From positions 42,407-106,406 of the forward strand of contig NZ_BCWM01000013.1 of NCBI RefSeq assembly GCF_001592205.1: a stretch of 64,000 bases of DNA. Direction: 5' to 3'. The DNA is from Brevundimonas vesicularis NBRC 12165 (GTDB lineage Bacteria > Pseudomonadota > Alphaproteobacteria > Caulobacterales > Caulobacteraceae). The position numbers and the translations under genes were made by a program. Of the stretch, positions 37,672-47,786 are shown piece after piece. Position 1 is the stretch's first letter. Every line of letters starts with the position of its first letter. The notes beneath the pieces are model-generated. The model was not told the DNA's origin and searched no databases. It saw only the letters and a program-made list of their open reading frames with translations.

Positions 37672-38955
37672 GTGACGGCCTTCACCCACGACGCCTATTT
37701 CACCAAGACGCTCGCTGACGCCGATCCGGATGTCTTCAAGGGCATTCAGGGCGAGCTGGGCCGTCAACGCGAGCAGATCGAGCTGATCGCTTCCGAGAAT
37801 ATCGTCTCCCAGGCGGTGCTCGACGCGCAGGGTTCGGTCCTGACCAACAAATACGCCGAGGGCTATCCCGGTCGCCGCTACTATGGCGGTTGCGAGTTCG
37901 TCGACATCACCGAGGACCTGGCGCGCGAGCGGGCGAAAAAGCTGTTCGGCGCCGCCTTCGCCAACGTCCAGCCCCACTCGGGCGCCCAGGCCAACCAGGC
38001 GGTCTTCTTCACCCTACTGCAACCCGGCGACACCTTCCTGGGCATGGATCTGGCCTGCGGCGGACACCTGACGCACGGTTCGCCGGCGAACCAGTCGGGC
38101 AAGTGGTTCCGCCCTGTGACCTACAAGGTGCGTGAAGACACCCACCTGATCGACTACGACCACGTCGCCGAAATGGCCGAGCGCGAGAAGCCCAAGCTGA
38201 TTCTGGCCGGCGCCTCGGCCTACAGCCGCCACATCGACTTCAAGCGCTTCCGCGAGATCGCCGACAGCGTCGGCGCCTATCTGATGGTGGACATGGCCCA
38301 CTACGCCGGCCTGATCGCCGGCGGCGCCTATCCGGACCCGATCCCGCACGCCCACGTCGTCACCACGACCACGCACAAGACCTTGCGCGGCCCGCGCGGC
38401 GGCATGATCCTGTCCAACGATGTTGATCTGGGCAAGAAGATCAACTCCGCCGTCTTCCCCGGCCTGCAAGGCGGCCCGCTGGAACACGTCATCGCGGCCA
38501 AGGCCGTGGCCTTCGGCGAGGCGCTGAAGCCCGAGTTCAAGGGCTATGCCCAACAGGTGGTCAAGAACGCACAGGCCCTGTCCGGCGTCCTCATCGAGCG
38601 CGGCCTCGCCATCGTCTCGGGCGGCACCGACAGCCACCTGGCGCTGGTCGACCTGCGGCCCAAGGGCGTGACCGGCAAGGCGACCGAGCATGAGCTCGAA
38701 AAGGCGCTGATGACCTGCAACAAGAACGGCGTGCCGTTCGACACCGCCCCGTTTACCGTCACCTCGGGCGTCCGCCTAGGCACGCCGGCCGGCACCACGC
38801 GCGGCTTCGGTGAGGAAGAGTTCAAGCAGATCGGTCACTGGATCGCCGACGTCGTCTCGTCGATGAACGGCGGCGACGAAGCCGATCCGGCCGTGGTCGC
38901 AGGCGTCGCGGCCCAGGTGCGAGAGTTGACGCACCGCTTCCCGATCTACGGATAA
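37672..38955 (+). CDS. glyA: Serine hydroxymethyltransferase
   Basis: Interconverts serine and glycine with tetrahydrofolate, supplying one-carbon units and also the glycine used by HemA. The 427-residue PLP enzyme has [50 protein letters not shown] and the PLP Lys in [19 protein letters not shown] 37672 is chosen because it starts just before the conserved N-terminal helix; a longer open frame upstream overlaps the preceding gene. It precedes nrdR by 7 bases. Confidence 0.96.
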   Translation: MTAFTHDAYFTKTLADADPDVFKGIQGELGRQREQIELIASENIVSQAVLDAQGSVLTNKYAEGYPGRRYYGGCEFVDITEDLARERAKKLFGAAFANVQPHSGAQANQAVFFTLLQPGDTFLGMDLACGGHLTHGSPANQSGKWFRPVTYKVREDTHLIDYDHVAEMAEREKPKLILAGASAYSRHIDFKRFREIADSVGAYLMVDMAHYAGLIAGGAYPDPIPHAHVVTTTTHKTLRGPRGGMILSNDVDLGKKINSAVFPGLQGGPLEHVIAAKAVAFGEALKPEFKGYAQQVVKNAQALSGVLIERGLAIVSGGTDSHLALVDLRPKGVTGKATEHELEKALMTCNKNGVPFDTAPFTVTSGVRLGTPAGTTRGFGEEEFKQIGHWIADVVSSMNGGDEADPAVVAGVAAQVRELTHRFPIYG

Positions 38956-38962
38956 CTGCCTG

Positions 38963-39433
38963 ATGAAGTGCCCTTTTTGCGGTCATCAGGACACTCAGGT
39001 GAAGGACAGCCGGCCGTCGGACGACGGATCGGCCATCCGACGCCGCCGGTCCTGCCCGAACTGCAACGGGCGCTTCACGACGTTCGAGCGTGTGCAACTG
39101 CGCGAACTGGTCATCCTGAAACGCAATGGACGGCGCACGCCCTTCGATCGCGACAAGCTGGAACGCTCGCTGGGCGTGGCCCTGCGCAAACGCCCGGTCC
39201 AGGCCGATCAGGTCGAGCAGATGGTCAACCGGATCGTCCGCCAGCTGGAAAGCCTGGGCGAGACTGAAATCCCGTCCAGCACGGTCGGCGACTTCATCAT
39301 GAAGGCGCTGAAGGGCGTGGATGAGGTGGCCTATGTCCGCTACGCCTCGGTGTACAAGGATTTCCGCCACACCGGCGACTTCGCCAAGTTCTTGGGCGAC
39401 GAAGGGTTCGACGAACCGTCCGGCAAGGCCTGA
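38963..39433 (+). CDS. nrdR: Transcriptional repressor NrdR
   Basis: Represses ribonucleotide reductase genes according to ATP/dATP level. The 156-residue product has an N-terminal zinc ribbon ([17 protein letters not shown] and [15 protein letters not shown], four Cys) followed by an ATP-cone domain (about residues 49-139, [21 protein letters not shown]). It sits in the classic glyA-nrdR-ribD order and shares one base with the next gene (TGATG). Confidence 0.96.
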   Translation: MKCPFCGHQDTQVKDSRPSDDGSAIRRRRSCPNCNGRFTTFERVQLRELVILKRNGRRTPFDRDKLERSLGVALRKRPVQADQVEQMVNRIVRQLESLGETEIPSSTVGDFIMKALKGVDEVAYVRYASVYKDFRHTGDFAKFLGDEGFDEPSGKA

Positions 39434-40053
39434 TGCGGGTCACGCTGAAACTGGCGACCTCCCTGGACGGGCGGATCGCCACGGCCTCGGGCGAAAGCCA
39501 GTGGATTACCGGCGAGGCGGCGCGGCTTGAGGGTCACCGCATGCGCGCCGCCTACGACGCGATCCTGGTCGGTGTCGAGACGGTTCTGCACGACGATCCC
39601 GAACTGACCGCCCGCCTTCCGGGACGCAGCGTGGATCAGCCCTTGCGCGTCGTGCTGGACAGCCGGCTGCGCACGCCGCAGGCGGCGAAGGTCGCGGGCG
39701 AAAACACCCTGATCCTGACCGCCGCGGAACCGCGCGCGATCGGCGCCGCCAAGGTGGTGCAGATCGCCGCCGAAGACGGTCGTCCGACCATCCCCGCCGT
39801 GCTGAAAGCCTTGGAAGCCGCCGGCGCAACCTCGCTTCTGATCGAAGGCGGCGGCCAGGTCGCGGCGTCTTTCCTGCGCGCCGATGCCGTCGATGTGCTG
39901 GAATGGTTCCGCGCCCCAGTCCTGCTGGGCGTTGAGGGGCGGCCCTGCGTCGCCGCCCTGGCTCTTGCAAAGCTGGCCGACGCCCCCAAGTTCCGTCGCC
40001 TGGGCGTCGAGCCCGTCGGGGACGATCTGTGGGAACGCTACGCCCGTCTCTGA
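39433..40053 (+). CDS. RibD reductase-domain protein without deaminase domain
   Basis: A 206-residue protein matching only the C-terminal half of RibD: the 5-amino-6-(5-phosphoribosylamino)uracil reductase fold related to dihydrofolate reductase. It has KLATSLDGRIATASGESQWITG, ILVGVETVLHDDPELTAR, and LLIEGGGQVAASFL. Full RibD is about 360 residues with a zinc deaminase domain (HAE...PCxxxGxTPPC); none is present here or upstream, because the start directly overlaps nrdR. It should perform the reductase step of riboflavin synthesis given the ribE-ribB-ribH neighbours. Confidence 0.87.
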   Translation: MRVTLKLATSLDGRIATASGESQWITGEAARLEGHRMRAAYDAILVGVETVLHDDPELTARLPGRSVDQPLRVVLDSRLRTPQAAKVAGENTLILTAAEPRAIGAAKVVQIAAEDGRPTIPAVLKALEAAGATSLLIEGGGQVAASFLRADAVDVLEWFRAPVLLGVEGRPCVAALALAKLADAPKFRRLGVEPVGDDLWERYARL

Positions 40054-40064
40054 CGCCGTCCAAT

Positions 40065-40088
40065 TTAGACGATTAGACGAATTAGACG
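40065..40088 (+). repeat. Triple TTAGACG repeat upstream of ribE
   Basis: The heptamer TTAGACG occurs at 40065, 40073 and 40082, with start-to-start distances of 8 and 9 bases. It lies in the 66-base gap before ribE and is AT-richer than the surroundings. Not a recognisable FMN riboswitch; a possible protein-binding array. Confidence 0.55.
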
Positions 40089-40119
40089 GTATTTTTCTCC
40101 CAAGGGGTCCAGAGTCCAA

Positions 40120-40710
40120 ATGTTCACCGGCATCGTCACCGACATCGGCCGCGTCCGCGAGGTCCGCGAGACCGATCGCGACCGCCGTTACGAGATCGAG
40201 ACCGCCTGGAACATCGACGGCATCGACCTGGGCGCTTCCATCAGCCACGCGGGCTGCTGCTTGACGGTGACCGAAAAGGGCCCCGGCTGGTTCGCCGTCG
40301 AGGTGTCGAACGAGACCCTGTCGAAGACCACCCTGGGCGCCTGGAAGACGGGCGACGGCGTCAATCTGGAGCGGGCCGCCAAGCTGGGCGACGAGATGGG
40401 CGGCCATGTCGTGTCCGGCCACGTCGATGGTCTTGGGCGGGTGGTTTCGATCACGCCCGAAGGCGGATCGCACCGGATCGAGGTCGAGGCCCCCACGCCT
40501 CTGCATCGCTATATCGCCGCCAAGGGGTCGATCACCGTGGACGGCGTGTCCTTGACCGTAAACGCCGTCGAGGGTCAGGTCTTCTCGCTGAACATTATCC
40601 CTCACACCTGGGACGTGACGACCCTGGGCCGCTTGAAAGTGGGCGATCCCGTCAATCTGGAGATCGACATGCTGGCGCGATACCTCGCGCGATGGCAGGA
40701 GACCGCGTGA
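40120..40710 (+). CDS. ribE: Riboflavin synthase, alpha subunit type
   Basis: Dismutates two 6,7-dimethyl-8-ribityllumazine molecules to riboflavin. The 196-residue product shows the internal duplication of two lumazine-binding barrels. The first starts MFTGIVTDIGRVREV with SHAGCCLTV and NLERAAKLGDEMGGHVVSGHVDG; the second starts about residue 98 with IEVEAPTPLHRYIAAKGS and DGVSLTVNAVEG. It is preceded by AAGGGG and followed by ribB with a one-base TGATG overlap. Confidence 0.95.
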   Translation: MFTGIVTDIGRVREVRETDRDRRYEIETAWNIDGIDLGASISHAGCCLTVTEKGPGWFAVEVSNETLSKTTLGAWKTGDGVNLERAAKLGDEMGGHVVSGHVDGLGRVVSITPEGGSHRIEVEAPTPLHRYIAAKGSITVDGVSLTVNAVEGQVFSLNIIPHTWDVTTLGRLKVGDPVNLEIDMLARYLARWQETA

Positions 40711-41843
40711 TGCAATTGGCCGCGAACATGAACGACAGCCCGATCAGTCCCATCGAGGACATTCTGGAGGACGCCCGCAACGGCCGTCCCTACATCCTGG
40801 TGGACGCCGAGGATCGCGAGAACGAAGGGGACATCATCATCCCCGCCCAGTTCGCGACGCCGGACCAGATCAATTTCATGATCCGCCAGGCGCGCGGGCT
40901 GGTGTGCCTGGCCCTGACCGCCGAGCGCGCCCAGCAACTGCGCCTGCCGCCAATGGCCGCCGACAACCGCGAGAGCATGAAGACCGCCTTCACCGTCTCG
41001 ATCGAGGCCAAGGACGGCGTGACGACCGGCATTTCCGCCGCCGACCGCTCGCGCACCATTCATGTAGCGACCGACGCGTCAAAGGGCATGGACGACATCG
41101 TCTCGCCGGGACACATCTTCCCGCTGGTCGCGCGCGACGGCGGCGTTCTGGTCCGCGCCGGCCACACCGAGGCGGCCGTGGACATCAGCCGCATGGCCGG
41201 CCTGACCCCCGCCGGGGTGATCTGCGAGATCATCAAGGACGACGGCGAGATGGCACGGATGCCTGATCTGGTCGCCTTCGCCCAGCTGCATGGGCTGAAG
41301 ATCGGCACCATCGCCGACCTGATCGCCTATCGTCGCCGCACCGAACGCTTCGTCGAACGGATCATGGATACGCCGTTCGAGAGCGTTCACGGCGGACCGT
41401 TCCGCCTGATGCTGTACAAGAACACCATTGAGGGCGCCGAGCATGTGGCCCTGGTCAAGGGGCGCATCGATCCGGCCAAACCGACCTTGGTGCGGATGCA
41501 CCAGGTGGACTTCGCCTGCGACCTGCTGGGCCACGTCGAGGCGCGCCAGGACTATGTGCCCAGCGCCCTGAAACAGATCACCGACCATGACGGACCCGGC
41601 GTCGTCGTCTTCCTACGCGATCCGTCGCTGACCTCGCTGGCCGAACGGCTGGCGGGCGCGGACAAGCCGGCGGCGATGGATCGATCGCTGCGCGCCTATG
41701 GCGTGGGGGCCCAGATCCTGCTGGACCTGGGTGTCAGGGACATGATCGTGATGAGTTCGACGCGACCCGAGCCGACTGCGCTTGAAGGCTACGGCCTGCG
41801 CATCGTCGGCTGGCGCGACATGGATGGAGAAATAAAGGCGTGA
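40710..41843 (+). CDS. ribB: 3,4-dihydroxy-2-butanone-4-phosphate synthase with degenerate GTP cyclohydrolase II domain
   Basis: The N-terminal 210 residues are a full Rib[20 protein letters not shown] (acidic metal-binding loop), [39 protein letters not shown]. The C-terminal 165 residues align with RibA but lack its zinc Cys triad: the expected C-x10-C-x-C region reads [15 protein letters not shown]. They also lack the QEGRGIGL catalytic segment ([12 protein letters not shown] instead), while keeping [13 protein letters not shown] and EGYGL. So it is probably monofunctional. ATG 40710 overlaps ribE; ATG 40728 is an alternative. Confidence 0.92.
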   Translation: MQLAANMNDSPISPIEDILEDARNGRPYILVDAEDRENEGDIIIPAQFATPDQINFMIRQARGLVCLALTAERAQQLRLPPMAADNRESMKTAFTVSIEAKDGVTTGISAADRSRTIHVATDASKGMDDIVSPGHIFPLVARDGGVLVRAGHTEAAVDISRMAGLTPAGVICEIIKDDGEMARMPDLVAFAQLHGLKIGTIADLIAYRRRTERFVERIMDTPFESVHGGPFRLMLYKNTIEGAEHVALVKGRIDPAKPTLVRMHQVDFACDLLGHVEARQDYVPSALKQITDHDGPGVVVFLRDPSLTSLAERLAGADKPAAMDRSLRAYGVGAQILLDLGVRDMIVMSSTRPEPTALEGYGLRIVGWRDMDGEIKA

Positions 41844-42301
41844 CCGAAGCCCCCCGTATTCTGATCGTTGAGGCGCGCTTCTACGACGACCTGGCCGACG
41901 CCCTGCTGGAAGGGGCCAAGGAGACGCTGAAGGCGCGCGGCGCCGACTTCGACGTCATCACCGTGCCCGGCGCGCTGGAGGTGCCGCCGGCCATCGCCCT
42001 GGCCGAGGAGGCTGGCCGCTTCCCGACCGCACCCCGCTATGACGGCTATGTGGCGCTGGGGACGGTCATCCGTGGTGAGACCTACCATTTCGAGATCGTC
42101 TCCGATCAGTCGGCGGCCGGCATCATGGCGCTAGGCGTCAAGGGCGTCATCATCGGCAACGGCATCCTGACGACCGAGGACGAAGATCAGGCCTGGTATC
42201 GGGCCCGTCTTTCGGAAGGGGATAAGGGCGGCGGCGCCGCCAAGGCGTGCCTGGACCTCATTGCATTGAAGAAGCGGTTGCGTCATGGCGTCGGCGCATG
42301 A
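41840..42301 (+). CDS. ribH: 6,7-dimethyl-8-ribityllumazine synthase
   Basis: Joins the RibB product with the aminouracil to form lumazine, substrate of RibE. The 153-residue protein begins [20 protein letters not shown]. It has [17 protein letters not shown], and the active-site [19 protein letters not shown] followed by [13 protein letters not shown]. Starts at GTG within the ribB stop (GTGA) and ends overlapping nusB by four bases, consistent with a coupled rib operon. Confidence 0.95.
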   Translation: MTEAPRILIVEARFYDDLADALLEGAKETLKARGADFDVITVPGALEVPPAIALAEEAGRFPTAPRYDGYVALGTVIRGETYHFEIVSDQSAAGIMALGVKGVIIGNGILTTEDEDQAWYRARLSEGDKGGGAAKACLDLIALKKRLRHGVGA

Positions 42302-42822
42302 CTGAACCGAACAGCGTCAAAGCCGTCCTCGAACAACTCGCCGAAGCCGAAAAGCAGCGCGCCGAGCCCAATCTGAGCTCCAAACAGCGTCGCGCCCGCA
42401 CCGTGTCGCGTCTCGCCGCCGTCCAGGCCCTCTATCAGATGGAACTGGCGGGCGAGGGCGTGGAGACGGTCATCACCGAATTCTCCAACTTCCGCTTCGA
42501 CACGGACATCGAGGGCGAAGCCCTGGCCGAGGCCGACGAGGCCTATTTCGCCGACATCGTGCGTGGCGTGATCGAAAGCCAGCGCGACATCGACGCGGCC
42601 ATCAAGGCCCGCCTGGCCTCCAACTGGAAGCTGGAGCGGATCGATGCCACCCTGCGCGCCCTGCTGCGCTCGGGCGCCTGGGAGCTGATCAAGCATCCCG
42701 AGACCCCGCGCGAGGTCGTGATCGACGAATATGTCGAACTGGCCAAGGCCTTCTTCGATGACGCCGAGGCGCGCTTCGTCAACGCGGCGCTGGACGGCGT
42801 GGCCAAAGACACCCGCAAATAA
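42298..42822 (+). CDS. nusB: Transcription antitermination protein NusB
   Basis: Part of the rRNA antitermination complex with NusE (S10). The 174-residue helical protein has [22 protein letters not shown] near the N-terminus, [25 protein letters not shown] and [32 protein letters not shown] at the C-terminus. ATG 42298 overlaps the ribH stop (ATGA); a longer open frame upstream is inside ribH. The ribH-nusB-thiL order is common in Proteobacteria. Confidence 0.95.
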   Translation: MTEPNSVKAVLEQLAEAEKQRAEPNLSSKQRRARTVSRLAAVQALYQMELAGEGVETVITEFSNFRFDTDIEGEALAEADEAYFADIVRGVIESQRDIDAAIKARLASNWKLERIDATLRALLRSGAWELIKHPETPREVVIDEYVELAKAFFDDAEARFVNAALDGVAKDTRK

Positions 42823-43811
42823 TGCCGGCGCTCGACGTCGCGGGCGAATTCGAGACGATCGAGCGGCTGTTCAAGCCCTTGGCCCATCCCGAGTGGGGCA
42901 GGGGGCTGGCCGACGATGTGGCGGCGCTGCCGTCACGGCCCGGCTATGACCTCGTCCTGACCAAGGACGCCATCGTCGAGGGCGTGCATTTCCTGCCCGA
43001 CGATCCGCTGGACACGGTCGCCAGGAAGTTGCTGCGGGTCAATCTGTCGGACCTCGCCGCCAAGGGCGCCGAGGCGTTCGGCTATCTGCTGGCCTGCTTC
43101 TGGTCGGAACGCTGCGGCTGGCCCGAGCGCGAGGCCTTTGCTTCCGGGCTGGCCGAGGATCAGGCGCGGTTCGGCGTTCATCTGCTCGGCGGGGACACGG
43201 TCAGGACGCCCGGCCCGCTGTCCTTCTCTCTGACGGCCCTGGGATGGGCGGCGACGGGCAAGACCGTTTCTCGCGCAGGCGCGCAGGTCGGCGACCTCGT
43301 CTTCGTCACCGGCGTGATCGGGGACGGGCTTCTGGGGCTCAAGGCGGCGCAAGAACAACTGGCTCTGGCGCCCGAGCGTATGGAAGCCTTGATCAGCCAC
43401 TACCGGATGCCGACGCCACGGACTGACTTCGCCGACATCGTGCGCGAGTTCGCTACAGCATCCGTCGATGTGTCGGACGGCCTGGCTGCCGACCTGGCCC
43501 ATATCGCGCAGGCCAGCAGGGTCGGTGTGGCGCTCAATCTGAACGTCCTGCCCCTGTCTGCGGCCGCCCAGGCCTGGTTCGACGATCGGGTCGATCCGCA
43601 GTTGTCGCTCGAAGACTTGGCCAGTGGCGGCGATGACTATGAGATCACGTTCACCGCCCATCCGCGCCACGAAGACGCCCTGCGTCGCGAGGCCGAGCGG
43701 CGACTGGTTCGCCTGACCCGCATCGGCGAAGTCACCGCAGGTCAGGGCCTGACGGTCCTTTACGACGGTCAGCCCGTGCCGATGGCCAGAAACGGCTGGA
43801 CCCACGGCTGA
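42822..43811 (+). CDS. thiL: Thiamine-monophosphate kinase
   Basis: Phosphorylates thiamine monophosphate to the diphosphate cofactor. The 329-residue PurM-like enzyme has GLADDVAALP, LTKDAIVEGVHFLPDDPLD (Mg-ATP binding), RVNLSDLAAKGAEAFGYLLA and LLGGDTVRTPGPLSFSLTALG, then ASVDVSDGLAADLAHIA and LASGGDDYEITF. It starts one base inside the nusB stop (TAATG), so it is likely coupled to nusB. Confidence 0.94.
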   Translation: MPALDVAGEFETIERLFKPLAHPEWGRGLADDVAALPSRPGYDLVLTKDAIVEGVHFLPDDPLDTVARKLLRVNLSDLAAKGAEAFGYLLACFWSERCGWPEREAFASGLAEDQARFGVHLLGGDTVRTPGPLSFSLTALGWAATGKTVSRAGAQVGDLVFVTGVIGDGLLGLKAAQEQLALAPERMEALISHYRMPTPRTDFADIVREFATASVDVSDGLAADLAHIAQASRVGVALNLNVLPLSAAAQAWFDDRVDPQLSLEDLASGGDDYEITFTAHPRHEDALRREAERRLVRLTRIGEVTAGQGLTVLYDGQPVPMARNGWTHG

Positions 43812-43853
43812 CCCGGCAAGGGAATCCTAACGCCCGTCCGGCAGGATGTCGTC

Positions 43854-44285
43854 ATGGACCGTAGAACCCTGATCGCCGCCGGAACCGCCGCCCTGACCGG
43901 CACCGTGGCGAGTCGCGCCGCCGCCTCCGGCAGCGAAACGGACTCTGCGCCTGCGGCCCTGAGCATCGCAGGCCTCGGCCTGCCCGTCATCGAGGGTGGG
44001 CGTTTGCGGAACTACGTATTCGTCGCCCTCAGGCTCGAACTGGGCGCCGGCAAGACCGTCGAGCAGATGAAGCCCAAGGAAGCCTTCTTCCGCGACGCCG
44101 TCGTTCGCGCGGCCCACAAGACGCCCTTCACCGTGCCCGGCGACTGGACACGGCTGGACGAGCGGGCCCTGTCCGCCTCGCTGGTGGCGGCGTCTGCGGC
44201 GATCTCGGGTCGCGGCTCCGTCCGGCGCGTCGAGGTCGTCAGCCAGTCGCCGCGTCGCCGAACGGGCATGCAGACCGCCCGCTGA
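43854..44285 (+). CDS. Exported protein of unknown function (Tat-like signal)
   Basis: A 143-residue protein. The N-terminus MDRRTLIAAGTAALTGTVASRAAA has paired Arg and a hydrophobic stretch, so a Tat-type signal is plausible. The mature part contains GGRLRNYVFVALRLELGAG, then KEAFFRDAVVRAAHKTPF and ISGRGSVRRVEVVSQSPR, a pattern reminiscent of FliL-like periplasmic domains, but I cannot assign it. AGGA precedes the ATG. It lies 42 bases after thiL and before hppA. Confidence 0.6.
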   Translation: MDRRTLIAAGTAALTGTVASRAAASGSETDSAPAALSIAGLGLPVIEGGRLRNYVFVALRLELGAGKTVEQMKPKEAFFRDAVVRAAHKTPFTVPGDWTRLDERALSASLVAASAAISGRGSVRRVEVVSQSPRRRTGMQTAR

Positions 44286-44450
44286 ACGGGCTGACCGACC
44301 GCTGTTGCGTCACTCCGCCTGCCATGACAGGCTCCCTTTGCAAATCCCAAAGAACGCACTGACGCGTTCGCCGCGTGCGGGGGGACCGGAAGGCGGACAG
44401 AGGCGATAACGCCCGACCGCGCCAAGGCCTGCGCGCCTGTTTGCAAGGGC

Positions 44451-46610
44451 ATGGAAACGCCAATGACGAACTCACTTACGCTGGTCTTCGCGGCCGGTGT
44501 GCTGGCGGTGCTGTATGGCGCCGCGCAGACCGCCGTGTTGATGAAGGCGAGCACTGGCAACGACAAGATGCGAGAGATCGCCGCCGCGATCCAGGAAGGC
44601 GCCTCGGCCTATTTGAAGCGGCAATATCTGACCATCGGCATCGTCGGCATCGTGATCCTGATCGCCGCCTATTTCCTGATCGGAATCTATGCCGCTATCG
44701 GCTTTCTGATCGGCGCCGTCCTGTCTGGCGCGGCCGGTTATGCCGGGATGCTGATCTCGGTGCGGGCGAATGTGCGCACGGCGCAGGCGGCGTCAGAAAG
44801 CTTGGCCAAGGGATTGAACCTGGCGTTCCGCTCAGGCGCCATCACCGGCATGTTCGTGGCAGGCGGCGCTCTTATCGGGGTGTCGGGCTACTATATTGTG
44901 CTGACACAGCATCTGGGGTTGGCCTCGACAGGCCGCGAGGTGATCGACGGGCTGGTGGCGTTGGGCTTCGGCGCCTCGCTGATCTCGATCTTCGCGCGAC
45001 TGGGCGGCGGCATCTTCACCAAGGGCGCCGACGTGGGCGGCGACATGGTGGGCAAGGTCGAAGCGGGTATTCCCGAAGACGACCCTCGCAACGCCGCGAC
45101 CATCGCCGACAATGTGGGCGACAACGTCGGCGACTGCGCCGGCATGGCGGCCGACCTGTTCGAGACCTATGCCGTGACGACTGTCGCGACCATGGTGCTG
45201 GCCGCGATCTTCTTCAGGGGGCAGCCCTATGTGAATCTGATGATGGTGCTGCCGCTGGCGATCTGCGCGGTGTGCATCGTCACCTCAATCATCGGCAGCT
45301 TCTTCGTGCGGTTAGGCAAGTCGAACAACATCATGGGCGCCCTCTATCAAGGGCTCATCGTCACCGGCGTCCTGTCCATCGGTGCGGTCTGGTGGGTGAT
45401 CGACCAGATGGTGACGGGGCCGATCGTGACGGCTAGCGGTCTGGAAATCCAGCCGATGGCGCTGTTCTGGTCCGGTATGGTCGGCTTGGCCGTTACGGCG
45501 GCGATCGTGGTCGTGACCGAATACTATACCGGATCCGGCTTCCGTCCGGTGCGATCGGTCGCCAACGCGTCGGTGTCCGGGCACGGCACCAACGTCATTC
45601 AGGGCTTGGCCGTCTCGCTGGAGGCGACGGCGCTGCCGGCGCTGACGATCATCGTCGGCATCGTGGCCAGCTTCCAACTGGCCGGCCTGTTCGGCATCGC
45701 CATCGCCACCACGACCATGCTGGGCGTCGCCGGAATGATCGTGGCGCTGGACGCCTTTGGACCCGTGACCGACAACGCCGGCGGCATCGCCGAGATGGCG
45801 GGTCTGCCCAGCGACGTGCGGCATTCGACGGATGCCCTGGACGCCGTGGGCAACACGACCAAGGCCGTGACCAAGGGCTACGCCATCGGTTCGGCGGGCC
45901 TCGGCGCGCTGGTGCTGTTCGCCGCCTATACGTCGGACCTGCAGTATTTCTCGGCCAACCCGGCGGACTATCCCTTCTTCGCGGGTATGGGGGAGATCGC
46001 CTTCGATCTGACCAATCCCTACGTCGTCGTCGGCCTGCTGTTCGGGGGACTGCTGCCCTTCCTGTTCGGCGGCATGTCGATGATGGCGGTGGGACGGGCG
46101 GCCGAATCGGTCGTTGCGGAGGTTCGGCGCCAGTTTCGCGAGAATCCCGGCATCATGACCTATCAGGTGAAACCGGAATACGGTCGGGCGGTCGACATCC
46201 TGACCAAGGCGGCGATCCGCGAGATGATCGTGCCGTCGTTGTTGCCGGTGCTGTCGCCGATCGTCCTGTTCGTCGCGGTGCTGGGCATTTCGGACAAGGC
46301 GAACGCCTTTGCCGCTCTCGGCGCCATGCTGATGGGGGTGATCGTCACCGGCCTGTTCGTCGCCATTTCGATGACGTCGGGCGGCGGCGCCTGGGACAAC
46401 GCCAAGAAGGTGATCGAGGAAGGCTTCACCGACAAGAACGGCGTCGTCCACGGCAAGGGCTCGGAAGCCCACAAGGCGGCCGTGACCGGCGATACGGTCG
46501 GCGATCCCTACAAGGACACGTCGGGTCCGGCGGTGAACCCGATGATCAAGATCACCAACATCGTCGCCCTGCTGCTGCTGGCGGTGCTGGCGAGCGGGAC
46601 CATCGGCTAG
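44451..46610 (+). CDS. hppA: K+-insensitive pyrophosphate-energised proton pump
   Basis: Membrane H+-translocating inorganic pyrophosphatase of about 16 helices; 719 residues. The substrate-binding [22 protein letters not shown] and [29 protein letters not shown] acidic segments are intact. [21 protein letters not shown] has Lys at the position (GNTT-K) that marks the K+-independent subclass. It scavenges energy from PPi made in biosynthesis. A second ATG four codons in (44463) is possible. A strong terminator follows. Confidence 0.95.
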   Translation: METPMTNSLTLVFAAGVLAVLYGAAQTAVLMKASTGNDKMREIAAAIQEGASAYLKRQYLTIGIVGIVILIAAYFLIGIYAAIGFLIGAVLSGAAGYAGMLISVRANVRTAQAASESLAKGLNLAFRSGAITGMFVAGGALIGVSGYYIVLTQHLGLASTGREVIDGLVALGFGASLISIFARLGGGIFTKGADVGGDMVGKVEAGIPEDDPRNAATIADNVGDNVGDCAGMAADLFETYAVTTVATMVLAAIFFRGQPYVNLMMVLPLAICAVCIVTSIIGSFFVRLGKSNNIMGALYQGLIVTGVLSIGAVWWVIDQMVTGPIVTASGLEIQPMALFWSGMVGLAVTAAIVVVTEYYTGSGFRPVRSVANASVSGHGTNVIQGLAVSLEATALPALTIIVGIVASFQLAGLFGIAIATTTMLGVAGMIVALDAFGPVTDNAGGIAEMAGLPSDVRHSTDALDAVGNTTKAVTKGYAIGSAGLGALVLFAAYTSDLQYFSANPADYPFFAGMGEIAFDLTNPYVVVGLLFGGLLPFLFGGMSMMAVGRAAESVVAEVRRQFRENPGIMTYQVKPEYGRAVDILTKAAIREMIVPSLLPVLSPIVLFVAVLGISDKANAFAALGAMLMGVIVTGLFVAISMTSGGGAWDNAKKVIEEGFTDKNGVVHGKGSEAHKAAVTGDTVGDPYKDTSGPAVNPMIKITNIVALLLLAVLASGTIG

Positions 46611-46634
46611 GCTAAACCACAGCCATTACGAAAA

Positions 46635-46670
46635 CGCCCCGGAGAGCGATCTCCGGGGCGCCTGTGTTTT
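46635..46670. terminator. Bidirectional intrinsic terminator after hppA
   Basis: A perfect 11-bp stem, CGCCCCGGAGA (46635-46645) with TCTCCGGGGCG (46650-46660) and loop GCGA, is followed by CCTGTGTTTT and preceded by AAAA. It separates hppA from convergent bamE. Confidence 0.85.
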
Positions 46671-46685
46671 GGGGAAAGAGCCGCC

Positions 46686-47165
46686 TTAGTCGGGGCGGCG
46701 CTGGCCGGGTGTATCGTCCTCGGTGCGGGGAAGTTGACCACGACCGACGTTGCCCAGCAGTTGTTCCAGGACCGTCAGCTCACGACCGCGCGTCGGCGTC
46801 TCGTTGCGGTTCATGGCGATCTGCTCGCCATCCGTCAGGCCCAGGGTGCGGACCGACGCCACCTGATCGCCCTGCGGGACGAAGGTGATTTCTGTCACGG
46901 TGCGCGTCGAAACCTTGGGCAGGTTGTAGGTGTATTTTTCGGTCGTCTGGCTGATGTAGTACCAGACCTGATCCGGCTCGAACGTCGAGGTGGTGGAAGG
47001 CGAACCCAGCTTGGCGAGGACGGTTTCCTTGGTGTCGGTGCCGGCGACCACGTCTTGCGGCTTGGCGTCGATGGCCTGGAAGCCGTTGGAGCCGATGGTC
47101 GGGGCGCAGGCGGCGGACAGGCCGGCCAGCGAAACAGCGACGAAAAGCGGGACGAAACGGGACAT
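46686..47165 (-). CDS. bamE: Outer membrane protein assembly factor BamE (SmpA/OmlA)
   Basis: Small lipoprotein of the BAM complex. The 159-residue product has a lipoprotein signal ending LSAAC (Cys at about residue 20). The SmpA/OmlA domain follows, with VVAGTDTKETVLAKLGSPSTTSTFEPDQVWYYISQ, a typical BamE sequence, then strands through TEITFVPQG. A C-terminal Arg/Gln/Thr-rich tail of about 35 residues is extra. ATG 47165 is preferred over one eight codons upstream. It is divergent from a cytochrome bc1 chaperone gene, 91 bases apart. Confidence 0.9.
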   Translation of the reverse strand: MSRFVPLFVAVSLAGLSAACAPTIGSNGFQAIDAKPQDVVAGTDTKETVLAKLGSPSTTSTFEPDQVWYYISQTTEKYTYNLPKVSTRTVTEITFVPQGDQVASVRTLGLTDGEQIAMNRNETPTRGRELTVLEQLLGNVGRGQLPRTEDDTPGQRRPD

Positions 47166-47256
47166 GGTCGGGCGCCTGCGAGAGAACAAGGTCTTTGACC
47201 TAGACGGACCTGCGTCCTAGTTCAACGGCGCGGCGGAAAAGGGGCCGTTGGAACCC

Positions 47257-47781
47257 ATGCTGAAAAACCTGTTCAAACCCCAATCCGGCGTCCGTCTCGG
47301 CGACGATCTCTACGCCAAGGCCGTCAGCCAGGCCCGCAATTCGGCCTTCTACACGCGTCTGGCGGTCGATGACCGCATCGACGCGCGATTCGAACTCTAC
47401 ACGCTGCATGTGCTGTTGCTGGTGCTGCGGCTGCGCGATGAGAACACGGCTCAGGGCCAGGATGCGGCTCAGGCGGTCTTCGACGTCTATGTCTCGGCGC
47501 TGGATCACGTCTTGCGGGAGGAAGGCGTGGGCGACGTCGCCGTCGGCAAGAAGATGCGTAAACTGGGAGAGGCCCTGTATGGCCGGATGAACGCCTATGA
47601 GCAGCCGCTGCGCGCCGGCGATGCGGCGGTTCTGGCCGAGGCTATGGCGAAGAATGTCTATGCGGATCCGCAAGCGCCCCATGCGGACACATTGGCGCGC
47701 TATGCGCTGACGACACGCGCAGCCTTGGCGGCGCAGGATTTCAACAAGGTGCTGGCGACGCCGGCCTGGGCGGAAGTTTGA
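47257..47781 (+). CDS. Ubiquinol-cytochrome c chaperone family protein
   Basis: A 174-residue helical protein of the Cbp3/UqcC-like family, which helps cytochrome b assembly in mitochondria and Alphaproteobacteria. It has AVSQARNSAFYTRLAVDDRIDARFELYTLHVLLLVLRL and DHVLREEGVGDVAVGKKMRKLGEALYGRM, both highly typical. ATG 47257 has AAAAGGGG upstream; a TTG three codons earlier is possible. It ends just before the DUF177 gene. Confidence 0.88.
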   Translation: MLKNLFKPQSGVRLGDDLYAKAVSQARNSAFYTRLAVDDRIDARFELYTLHVLLLVLRLRDENTAQGQDAAQAVFDVYVSALDHVLREEGVGDVAVGKKMRKLGEALYGRMNAYEQPLRAGDAAVLAEAMAKNVYADPQAPHADTLARYALTTRAALAAQDFNKVLATPAWAEV

Positions 47782-47786
47782 AAGAG

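Noticed and set aside
40054..40119. FMN riboswitch before ribE
   Set aside because: The gap is 66 bases, too short for the RFN element, and has none of its conserved segments.
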